Assembly (NCBI GenBank): GCA_019690055.1
Contig: JADGGF010000348.1
Location: 1-5,045, forward strand
From: Micromonosporaceae bacterium
GTDB lineage: Bacteria > Actinomycetota > Actinomycetes > Mycobacteriales > Micromonosporaceae
Reading direction: 5' to 3'
Length of the DNA stretch: 5,045 bases
In this document: piece after piece, positions 1 through 4,769 of the stretch
Numbering within the stretch: the stretch's first letter is position 1
Layout: each line of letters starts with the position of its first letter
Position numbers and translations under genes: made by a program
The notes under the pieces: generated by a model
What the model was told of the DNA's origin: nothing
The model's database searches: none
Seen by the model: only the letters and a program-made list of their open reading frames with translations

Positions 1-219
1 TTCCTGCTACCCCGCCCCCGGGGCGGTGCCCCCCGCGCCGCCCCCCCCCCCACGGCCCCCGTTGAGCCGGCCCGTTGACAGTGACGAGGACGGGTCACAG
101 TCGCCGAGCTGGATCGGCTACTCGGCTGTCTACGGAAGACTGTCCGTCCACTGGCCACGAGAATCTCCTGGGTGCCCTGGTAGCGCCCCGCCGCTCGGCC
201 CGGCGGCCGACCATCGCCG
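1..219. other. Gene-free left edge with GC-rich palindromes and a C11 tract
   Basis: No reading frame here has convincing coding character: the open frames are proline/arginine- or glycine-rich low-complexity translations without a ribosome binding site. Directly visible are a perfect palindrome CCGCCCC-C-GGGGCGG (12-26), an overlapping hairpin GGGGC-GGT-GCCCC (20-32), a run of 11 C (41-51), and a short inverted repeat GTGAC-N8-GTCAC (81-98). A TTGACA hexamer at 75-80 has no acceptable -10 box at 16-19 bases. The stretch is most simply the spacer between the dehydrogenase gene, which ends at 220 on the minus strand, and whatever lies to the left of the window. Confidence 0.5.
195..210 (-). 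terminator. Possible hairpin downstream of the SDR gene
   Basis: A perfect 6-bp GC stem with a 4-base loop (TCGGCC-CGGC-GGCCGA on the plus strand) begins about 10 bases past the SDR stop codon. There is no T tract after it in the minus direction, so it is not a canonical intrinsic terminator. Actinomycetes do use hairpins without a U tract, but in DNA this GC-rich such a stem can arise by chance. Confidence 0.25.
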
Positions 220-1101
220 TTACCGGCCGGACGCGCGGGCCGTCAGGTCCTCCCACTCCGCCCACTCCGCCAGGCGCCGCTCGTAGGTCTCCCGCGCGAT
301 CTCAGACACGGGCTTGCCGAACAGCGAGCCGAAGAACACCCGGAGCGGCGGTCGCTCGGCGTCGACGATCTCGAGCAGGGCCTGGGCGGCCGCGACAGGA
401 TCCCCCGGCACGTTGGCGCGGCGACGGGCCGCCCTCTCTTCGCGCACGGGGTCGTACACCGGCATGGGCTGGCTGCGCCGCGACGACGACCCGGCCCAGT
501 CGGTCTCGTACCCGCCGGGCTCCACGATCGTGACGCGTACGCCGAACTGGGCGACCTCGGCGGCCAGTGCCTCGCTCAGCGCCTCAAGCGCCCATTTCGA
601 TGCGTTGTAGGCGCCCAGGTCGGGCCCCGCGATCACGCCGGCAATCGAGGAAATCTGAATAATGTGCCCGCGGCCGCGCTCGCGCATGCCGGGGAGGACG
701 GCCCGGACAACCCGGTGCGGGCCGAGGACATTCGTCTCCAGCTGGGCCCACAGCTCGGCGTCGGTCACCTCCTCCACCGCGCCGAAATGCCCGTAACCGG
801 CGTTGTTCACCACAACGTCGAGACCACCGAAGTGCGCCTCCGCCTCCGCAACCCGGTCGCGGACGGCGTCGGCGTCGGTGACGTCGAGGGCCAGCACGAG
901 CAGGTTGGGGTGCTCCTTACGCAGATCGTCCAGGGTGGACACGTCGCGGGCGGTCGCGGCCACGTGGTCGCCGCGCCGGAGTGCCGCCTTGGCGAACTCC
1001 CGACCGAAACCACGCGAGGCGCCCGTGATCAGCCACGTCTTGGGCTTCCGGCCGCCCGACCCGCCGGTCGCGGGCGCGAACGACTCTACCGTGTCGTTCA
1101 T
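220..1101 (-). CDS. Short-chain dehydrogenase/reductase (classical SDR), 293 aa
   Basis: This is a cytoplasmic NAD(P)(H)-dependent oxidoreductase of the classical SDR family. In the 293-residue reading, the Rossmann cofactor motif TGASRGFG lies at 26-33, the acidic DVT at 73-75, NNAG at 99-102, the structural Asn at 124, the catalytic Ser at 152 (SSIAG), the Tyr-Lys pair YNASK at 165-169, and the PGG loop at 195-197. All tetrad residues are present, so it should be active. The pattern resembles the 17-beta-HSD-like subgroup, but the substrate cannot be read from sequence. I chose the ATG at 1101 because GAGG sits 8 bases upstream. The in-frame ATGs at 1122 and 1143 lack an SD, and the one at 1143 would lie upstream of the predicted transcription start. 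The gene lies 87 bases downstream of the ABC permease on the same strand, apparently with its own promoter. Confidence 0.93.
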   Translation of the reverse strand: MNDTVESFAPATGGSGGRKPKTWLITGASRGFGREFAKAALRRGDHVAATARDVSTLDDLRKEHPNLLVLALDVTDADAVRDRVAEAEAHFGGLDVVVNNAGYGHFGAVEEVTDAELWAQLETNVLGPHRVVRAVLPGMRERGRGHIIQISSIAGVIAGPDLGAYNASKWALEALSEALAAEVAQFGVRVTIVEPGGYETDWAGSSSRRSQPMPVYDPVREERAARRRANVPGDPVAAAQALLEIVDAERPPLRVFFGSLFGKPVSEIARETYERRLAEWAEWEDLTARASGR

Positions 1102-1130
1102 GGGCACCGCCTCGGTTGACATATGTACGA

Positions 1131-1147
1131 TTCGTTCACACACGAAC
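1131..1147. promoter_or_regulatory. Candidate operator upstream of the SDR gene
   Basis: Two overlapping inverted repeats are visible: TTCGT-N6-ACGAA (1131-1146) and GTTC-N6-GAAC (1134-1147). They lie immediately downstream of the predicted -10 box and cover the expected transcription start of the SDR gene, the usual place for a repressor site. The sequence is unrelated to the CCAAATTTGG palindromes in front of the transporter, so a different regulator is implied. Function is inferred from position and symmetry only. Confidence 0.4.
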
Positions 1148-1174
1148 TCTAACCGGACATTGACGAGGTGTCCA
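1146..1174 (-). promoter_or_regulatory. Predicted sigma-70-type promoter of the SDR gene
   Basis: Read on the minus strand, TGGACA (1174-1169; 5 of 6 matches to the -35 consensus) is followed after exactly 17 bases by TAGAGT (1151-1146; 4 of 6 matches to the -10 consensus). The expected start near 1139 gives a leader of about 38 bases that includes the GAGG of the SDR gene. This argues that the dehydrogenase can be transcribed independently of the ABC genes. Confidence 0.5.
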
Positions 1175-1175
1175 C

Positions 1176-1197
1176 AACCGAGGGGAACCTATCGGTT
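1176..1197 (-). repeat. Hairpin spanning the permease stop codon
   Basis: AACCGA (1176-1181) and TCGGTT (1192-1197) form a perfect 6-bp stem around a 10-base loop that contains the TAG stop of the permease. No T tract follows in the direction of transcription. It could stabilise the 3' end of the transporter message or weaken read-through into the SDR gene. Confidence 0.3.
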
Positions 1198-1941
1198 CGC
1201 TCGAGCGAAGGCGCGGCCCCCGTACATGAACGCGGCGATCGTGACACCGACCGTCCACAGGAGACCGACGAGGACCGCCGTGCTGGTGATGTCGCCGGCG
1301 AACGCGGCCCGGACCCCGGTGACGATATGGGTGGTCGGCAGGATGGCCGAGACCGCCTGCAGCCACCCGGGAGCCACCGACATCGGAATCAGGACTCCGC
1401 TCAGCAGCAGCACCGGCAACGAGATCGCGTTGACCAGCACGCCGAAGGTCTGTTGGTTCTTGAGCGTCACGGCGAGCCCGTAGCCGGCGGCGCAGAAGGC
1501 CGCGGTGAGCAGGAGAGCCAGGAGGAACCCGACGACACCCCCGAGCGCATCCGCGCGCATGCCGAAGGCGAACCCGAGGACGACGAGGATGAGACCCTGG
1601 ACGGCGGCGTCGAGCACGTTGTAGAGGGTGCGCCCGGTCAGCAGCGCCCAGCGACTGGCGGGCGTGACTCGCTGCGCGTCCAGGACCCCGGCCTGCATGT
1701 CCCGTAGCAAGCCGAAACCGACGAAGAGCGAGCCGATCACGGCCTGTTGCACCAGGAGCCCGGGCACGAGAAGCGTGTAGGGGTTCGCCCCGAGCTGCCC
1801 GGCGAACGCCCCGAGCAGCGGCCCGAACAGCGCGAGGTACAGGACGGGCTGAGCCAGCCCGACGGCCAGGTACGCCCGCTTGCGCAGGGTGCCGCGCACC
1901 TGCCGCCGGAACATCACCGCGGTGCTACGTACGGCGCTCAT
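1189..1941 (-). CDS. ABC-2 type transporter permease (DrrB-like), 250 aa
   Basis: This is the membrane subunit of an ABC-2 exporter, expected to form a complex with the adjacent ATPase and move a small hydrophobic compound (drug, antibiotic or lipid) outward. Six hydrophobic segments are seen at about 24-46, 56-79, 108-128, 133-157, 166-188 and 220-241. The family-typical cytoplasmic motif GVLDAQRVTPASRWALLTGR occupies 85-104, and the LLSGVLIP...PGWLQ region 179-194 precedes the last helix; both match the DrrB/ABC2 permease pattern. The start is secure: the ATG at 1941 overlaps the ATPase stop as ATGA, and a perfect AAGGAGGT (1955-1948) lies 6 bases upstream inside the ATPase gene, so the subunits are translationally coupled. 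Length is normal for the family. The substrate is unknown. Confidence 0.93.
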   Translation of the reverse strand: MSAVRSTAVMFRRQVRGTLRKRAYLAVGLAQPVLYLALFGPLLGAFAGQLGANPYTLLVPGLLVQQAVIGSLFVGFGLLRDMQAGVLDAQRVTPASRWALLTGRTLYNVLDAAVQGLILVVLGFAFGMRADALGGVVGFLLALLLTAAFCAAGYGLAVTLKNQQTFGVLVNAISLPVLLLSGVLIPMSVAPGWLQAVSAILPTTHIVTGVRAAFAGDITSTAVLVGLLWTVGVTIAAFMYGGRAFARANR

Positions 1942-2897
1942 GCTGCTACCTCCTTCGATGTGAGCGCGAAGAACGCCTCGTCGAGTGAGGGTGGCCGTAG
2001 CTCCACGCTTGCGGTCGTGAGCGCAGCGGCGTCGATTCTGGCCAGGACGGCCGCCAGCGTGCCGGTACCGCCGGCGAATCGGACGCTGACTTCCAGGCCC
2101 GAGACCTCCGGCTTCTCCCCCGTTGCGTCCGTCAGCACGGCCAGCAGGTCGGGCAGCTCGGTCTCTGATGGCACGGTGACGGTCAGCGTGTCCGGCCCCA
2201 TCATCCGCTTGATCTGGGCGGGCGGACCGTCGGCGATCAGGCGCCCACCGGAGATCACCAACAGTCGATCGCAGAGAGCGTCGGCCTCATCGAGATAGTG
2301 GGTGCTCAGCAGGACGGTCACCCCGGAGGTGTCCCGCAGCTCACGGACGTGGGCCCACAGGCTTGCTCGCGACGCCGGATCGAGACCGACGGTGGGCTCA
2401 TCGAGAAAGACCAGACGCGGACGGTGCACCAGGCTCATCGCGATATCGAGACGCCTGCGCTGGCCGCCACTGAGCGTGCCAACCTCACGGTCCCAGAGAT
2501 CATCCAAACGGTAGCGCTCGGCGAGCGTCCGCCCGCGGGCAAAGGCATCGGTGGGTGACAGGCCGTGGAGCAATCCGTAGTCGACGAGTTCCTCCCCGAC
2601 CGTGGAGTCGTCGCTGGCCGAACCGCGCTGGGACACGTAGCCGATCGCTGCGCGCACGTAGCGCGCCTGGGTCGCCAGGTCGTATCCCGCGACCTGCGCA
2701 CGGCCGGAGGTGGGTCGCGTCAGGGTCGTGAGCATCTGCATGGTGGTGGTCTTCCCGGCGCCGTTCGGCCCCAGCAGGCCCACGATCTCGCCGGCGGCCA
2801 CCTCGAACGACACGTCGTCGACCGCGACCACCTGCGAGCGCGGTGATGACCTCGATCGGTCCGGGTAGATCTTTCGTAAGTGACTGGCTCGGATCAC
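1938..2897 (-). CDS. ABC transporter ATP-binding protein (DrrA-like), 319 aa
   Basis: This is the cytoplasmic ATPase of a two-gene ABC exporter. Visible motifs are Walker A GPNGAGKT (43-50), Q-loop Gln90, signature LSGGQ (142-146), Walker B LVFLDE (162-167) with catalytic Glu167, D-loop region GLDP (171-174) and H-loop His200, so it should hydrolyse ATP. The roughly 90-residue C-terminal extension ending in PSLDEAFFALT (303-313) is typical of the DrrA drug-resistance subfamily. I start it at GTG 2897, where GGGAG (2908-2904) lies 6 bases upstream. An upstream TTG at 2954 would extend the frame through both operator palindromes and the predicted transcription start, so it is unlikely. It is the first gene of the locus, overlaps the permease by 4 bases, and diverges from padR, which probably represses it. 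Confidence 0.93.
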   Translation of the reverse strand: MIRASHLRKIYPDRSRSSPRSQVVAVDDVSFEVAAGEIVGLLGPNGAGKTTTMQMLTTLTRPTSGRAQVAGYDLATQARYVRAAIGYVSQRGSASDDSTVGEELVDYGLLHGLSPTDAFARGRTLAERYRLDDLWDREVGTLSGGQRRRLDIAMSLVHRPRLVFLDEPTVGLDPASRASLWAHVRELRDTSGVTVLLSTHYLDEADALCDRLLVISGGRLIADGPPAQIKRMMGPDTLTVTVPSETELPDLLAVLTDATGEKPEVSGLEVSVRFAGGTGTLAAVLARIDAAALTTASVELRPPSLDEAFFALTSKEVAA

Positions 2898-2923
2898 GTG
2901 TTGCTCCCAGTCCCTCAGACGGT

Positions 2924-2960
2924 ATCCAAATTTGGAGGGTACCCGACTATCCAAATTTGG
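2924..2960. promoter_or_regulatory. Twin CCAAATTTGG operator in the divergent padR/ABC intergenic region
   Basis: The 12-base word ATCCAAATTTGG occurs twice, at 2924-2935 and 2949-2960, each containing the perfect palindrome CCAAATTTGG. The first is a 12-bp palindrome when flanks are counted (2925-2936). Centres are 25 bp apart, and a third palindrome, GGGTACCC (2937-2944), sits between them. These are the only AT-rich words in a very GC-rich neighbourhood and lie between a PadR gene and its divergent target, so they are very likely the PadR binding sites. They do not match the ATGT-N8-ACAT box described for enterobacterial-type PadR proteins, but operators vary widely across this family. Confidence 0.75.
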
Positions 2961-2964
2961 GCAA
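2936..2964 (-). promoter_or_regulatory. Predicted promoter of the ABC exporter genes
   Basis: On the minus strand TTGCCC (2964-2959) is followed after 17 bases by TACCCT (2941-2936), with an expected start near 2929 and a leader of about 31 bases carrying the GGGAG site. The matches to consensus are modest (4 of 6 and 3 of 6). Both palindromes overlap this element, one at the -35/spacer and the other at the -10/start, which fits repression by PadR. Confidence 0.35.
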
Positions 2965-2973
2965 CGCGCCCGC

Positions 2974-2979
2974 TACCAT
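2974..2979 (+). promoter_or_regulatory. Possible -10 box for a leaderless padR transcript
   Basis: TACCAT (4 of 6 matches to TATAAT) ends 6 bases before the padR ATG at 2986, and no SD precedes that ATG. This spacing is what leaderless actinobacterial genes show. No good -35 is visible; the expected -35 position falls on the second CCAAATTTGG palindrome, consistent with autorepression. Confidence 0.3.
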
Positions 2980-2985
2980 GGCGGC

Positions 2986-3531
2986 ATGGCCGCTCGAACA
3001 ACGCGCCTCGCGGTGCTGGGAGCCGTCCGTCGGCGCGAACCGGCGACCGGGTACGACGTGCAGTCCTACCTGTTCGGCATGGCCGCGGACCGGTGGCTGG
3101 CCCTGCGATCCGGGTCGATCTACGCGATGCTGCAGAGCCTGCGCCGGGAGTCGCTGATCGAGGCCGACCCCAGAGATCCGGCGCGGCATGTCGTCACCGC
3201 GGCCGGCCACAAGGAGCACGACCGGCTGTTGGTCAGTGCGCTTCGCGTCCTACCCGAGACCGGGGACACCGCCGAGCTGCGGGTGGCGCTCCACTTCGCC
3301 GATCTCCTTCCCGCCGACACCGTACGCCGCGCGCTCACCGACCGACTGGCGGCCATCGAGGGCGCCCTCACCGATATCACCGCACGTATCGAGGCCGCGG
3401 GACCGGCAGCAAGCCATGCGTACGTGACGCACCGGGCGGGCCTGGAGTACGCGCTCCTGCGCGCCCAGTCGGAATGGCTTCGGAACCTTCTCGACCAGGT
3501 ACTGACCCCACGGCGGTCGCGGTCCCGGTAA
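2986..3531 (+). CDS. PadR-family transcriptional regulator, 181 aa
   Basis: This is a cytoplasmic winged-helix DNA-binding protein, probably the repressor of the divergent ABC exporter and of itself. The N-terminal domain (about 6-85) has the PadR layout: LAVLGAV (8-14), GYDV (22-25), the recognition region with the conserved SIYAMLQSLRRESLIEA (44-60), then the wing and VTAAG (70-74). Residues about 95-173 form the longer helical C-terminal region of PadR proteins (Vir_act_alpha_C type), used for dimerisation and often for ligand sensing. The ATG at 2986 leaves the usual short lead-in before LAVLG. An upstream in-frame TTG at 2932 lies inside the operator and adds non-conserved sequence. There is no clear SD, so translation may be leaderless. 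The inducer is unknown, most plausibly the exporter substrate or a mimic. Confidence 0.9.
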   Translation: MAARTTRLAVLGAVRRREPATGYDVQSYLFGMAADRWLALRSGSIYAMLQSLRRESLIEADPRDPARHVVTAAGHKEHDRLLVSALRVLPETGDTAELRVALHFADLLPADTVRRALTDRLAAIEGALTDITARIEAAGPAASHAYVTHRAGLEYALLRAQSEWLRNLLDQVLTPRRSRSR

Positions 3532-3542
3532 TCGATGCCGCA

Positions 3543-3575
3543 GTGGTGGGTACAGCCAGCACCACGCCGTCGTGG
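3543..3575 (+). repeat. Competing hairpins downstream of padR
   Basis: GTGGTG (3543-3548) pairs with CACCAC (3560-3565) across 11 bases, and the overlapping CCACG-CCGT-CGTGG (3562-3575) forms an alternative 5-bp stem. They lie 12 to 44 bases after the padR stop and may end or protect its transcript. No T tract follows, so a terminator role is only suggested by position. Confidence 0.3.
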
Positions 3576-3581
3576 CCCTGG

Positions 3582-3614
3582 TCGCGGGCCGCCGCGAAAA
3601 AGTCCACTCTGGAC
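3582..3614 (-). terminator. Intrinsic terminator of the acidic-protein gene
   Basis: On the minus strand GTCCA-GAG-TGGAC (3614-3602) is followed directly by five T (3601-3597): a short stem, 3-base loop and U tract as in a Rho-independent terminator. It lies about 100 bases past the stop of the gene ending at 3714. Immediately beyond is a second perfect stem, TCGCGG-GCCG-CCGCGA (3582-3597 on the plus strand). T5 runs are rare in DNA of this composition, which adds weight. The 5-bp stem is short. Confidence 0.5.
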
Positions 3615-3713
3615 ACCCACGGCGGCCGCGTCGCCACCAACCAGGCGAGCCCCGGGCAACGGCAGCAAGCCGGCGGGTCTGGGTCCGATCGCGGCACGTG
3701 GCGCGCGGTCGAG

Positions 3714-4124
3714 TCAGGCGATACTGATGACGAGGACCTCGTCCGGGCCGGTGCCGGCGACCAGCTCGCGGAGAAGCGTCAGCGACTCGGTCATCGCCTC
3801 CCGCAACTCGGCCTCGTCCATGTCGAAGCCGTCGCCCAGCGACTCCTCGTCGAGGTCGTCGAGATCCAGATTCTCGAGGGTCTCAATATCGTCGGCGGTG
3901 GCGAGATAGACGAGGCCGATCTCCTCGCCGGCCTCAACCTCCTCGGTCAGGCCGGCGCCGAGGACGACGTCCGCCTCCTCCATGGCGGTGAGCAGATTGA
4001 GCATCACGTAGCCCGACCAGCCGTAGTCCTCGCCGACCTCCGCGGCTGCGGTGAGCAGCTCGGCGAGTTCACCCTCGGCGAGATCGCTCCGTTGTACTCG
4101 GTAGAACGACACGACCGATGACAT
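3714..4124 (-). CDS. Acidic small protein, tentatively DUF1877/YfbM-like, 136 aa
   Basis: This is a soluble, strongly acidic protein: about 35 Asp/Glu against 4 Arg, with no Lys and no Cys. It has no signal peptide or membrane segment. Visible features are SFYRVQRSDL near the start (6-15), GWSGYVMLNLL (35-45), an EEIGLVYL strand (67-74), an acidic stretch at 78-104 and a closing strand VLVISIA (130-136). The order of FYRV start, GW...LLT, EEIG...YL, FDMD and a C-terminal VLV strand loosely recalls DUF1877 (YfbM) proteins, but the match is from memory and weak; the function is unknown. Start choice is uncertain. The ATG at 4124 begins the recognisable fold but has no SD, an in-frame ATG exists at 4166, and the only good SD (GCAGGAG) serves an out-of-frame ATG at 4143. 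The gene diverges from the sigma factor and ends at an intrinsic terminator. Confidence 0.75.
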   Translation of the reverse strand: MSSVVSFYRVQRSDLAEGELAELLTAAAEVGEDYGWSGYVMLNLLTAMEEADVVLGAGLTEEVEAGEEIGLVYLATADDIETLENLDLDDLDEESLGDGFDMDEAELREAMTESLTLLRELVAGTGPDEVLVISIA

Positions 4125-4158
4125 GGCCGAGGCTGTACGACATGGTCGCGCTCCTGCC

Positions 4159-4185
4159 CCAACCATTCACGGCAGCCCGAACGTT
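4159..4185 (+). promoter_or_regulatory. Possible ECF-type promoter of the sigma gene
   Basis: CCAACC (4159-4164) is followed after 17 bases by CGTT (4182-4185), resembling the GGAAC / CGTT layout of ECF-dependent promoters. The predicted start falls at or next to the ATG at 4194, matching the absence of an SD. An alternative is the TGTAGT -10-like hexamer at 4185-4190. CAAC and GTTG (4160-4163, 4183-4186) make the element partly symmetric, so it could also work toward the acidic gene. Confidence 0.3.
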
Positions 4186-4193
4186 GTAGTCGT

Positions 4194-4769
4194 ATGACGC
4201 CGCCCGACGCGTACGAGGAGTTCGCCGCTTTCGCGCGAGCCTGCCAGCCGCGTCTGCTCCGGGCGGCCTACCTCATCTGCGGTGACGTCCACCTCGCCGA
4301 GGATCTCCTGCAGGCCACGATGGTGAAGGTGGCGCTGCGCTGGTCGCGCCTGCGCGACGGCCAGCCGGAGGCGTACGCCCGCGCGGTTCTCTACCGGGAC
4401 GCGGTGTCGTGGTGGCGCCGGCAACGACGGGAGATCACGGTGGCGACGCCGCCCGAGCCGGCACCAACGGGCCTGGACGACGTTCCGCTGCGCCTGGTCT
4501 TCACCCAGGCTCTGGCCCGACTCACTCCCAAACAGCGGGCCGTCCTCGTGCTGCGCTTCTTCGAGGACCACACCGAGGCTCGCACGGCCGCAGTCCTGGG
4601 CGTCAGCGTCGGCACGGTCAAGTCGCAGACGGCGGTAGCGCTGCGGCGCCTGCGGGAGCTCGCCCCGGAATTACTCGCAGATTCCGCTCCGGCGCGCTAC
4701 GCGGAATTGTCCGACCTGGACAAAGCTCCCGACCGGCCTCGCCCGCAAAACGAAGGGAGCGGTCGATGA
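4194..4769 (+). CDS. SigE-family ECF RNA polymerase sigma factor, 191 aa
   Basis: This is an extracytoplasmic-function sigma factor that directs RNA polymerase to a specific promoter set. Region 2 spans about 7-79, with RLLRAAYLICGDVHLAEDLLQ (20-40) as region 2.1-2.2 and AYARAVLYRDAVSWWRRQRR (60-79) as region 2.3-2.4. After a Pro-rich linker (84-98), region 4 spans about 101-156, with LTPKQRAVLVLRFFED (110-125) and the helix-turn-helix TAAVLGVSVGTVKSQTAVAL (131-150). The WWRRQRR and RAVLVLRFFED patterns are typical of the actinobacterial SigE-family subgroup (TIGR02983). A disordered tail of about 35 residues follows. The ATG at 4194 has no SD and is probably leaderless. The stop overlaps the next start as ATGA, so sigma factor and membrane partner are co-translated, the usual sign of a sigma/anti-sigma pair. 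The inducing signal is unknown. Confidence 0.92.
   Translation: MTPPDAYEEFAAFARACQPRLLRAAYLICGDVHLAEDLLQATMVKVALRWSRLRDGQPEAYARAVLYRDAVSWWRRQRREITVATPPEPAPTGLDDVPLRLVFTQALARLTPKQRAVLVLRFFEDHTEARTAAVLGVSVGTVKSQTAVALRRLRELAPELLADSAPARYAELSDLDKAPDRPRPQNEGSGR

Noticed and set aside
75..80. Perfect TTGACA as a -35 promoter box
   Set aside because: No -10-like hexamer lies 16-19 bases downstream (CAGTCG at 17), and transcription would run antisense into the SDR gene.
100..190. Possible tRNA-like or structured RNA in the left spacer
   Set aside because: No T-loop consensus and no cloverleaf pairing could be found on either strand.
26..533. Plus-strand open frames at the left edge (proline- or arginine-rich)
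   Set aside because: The translations are low complexity, run antisense into the SDR gene and have no initiation signal.
2898..2954. Longer ATPase start at TTG 2954 (extra 19 residues)
   Set aside because: The extension is encoded by the operator and by predicted promoter DNA, and no SD precedes it. The GTG at 2897 has GGGAG at ideal spacing.
2926..2960. CCAAATTTGG as a CArG (MADS-box) site
   Set aside because: It fits the eukaryotic CArG consensus, but this is bacterial DNA. The position beside padR gives a better explanation.
3120..3668. Minus-strand open frame of 182 codons under padR
   Set aside because: It is antisense to the clear PadR coding sequence, rich in Ser/Arg/Ala with no motif, and has no supporting ribosome binding site.
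3404..3671. Direct repeat CGGCAGCAAGCC at 3404-3415 and 3660-3671
   Set aside because: A single 12-base match within 5 kb of biased composition is expected by chance, and one copy is inside the padR coding sequence.
2880..4121. Very long plus-strand open frame of 413 codons
   Set aside because: It crosses the operator, padR in another frame, the terminator region and the acidic gene on the opposite strand. Its Arg/Pro/Gly-rich translation has no family-like pattern. It is a GC-rich shadow frame.
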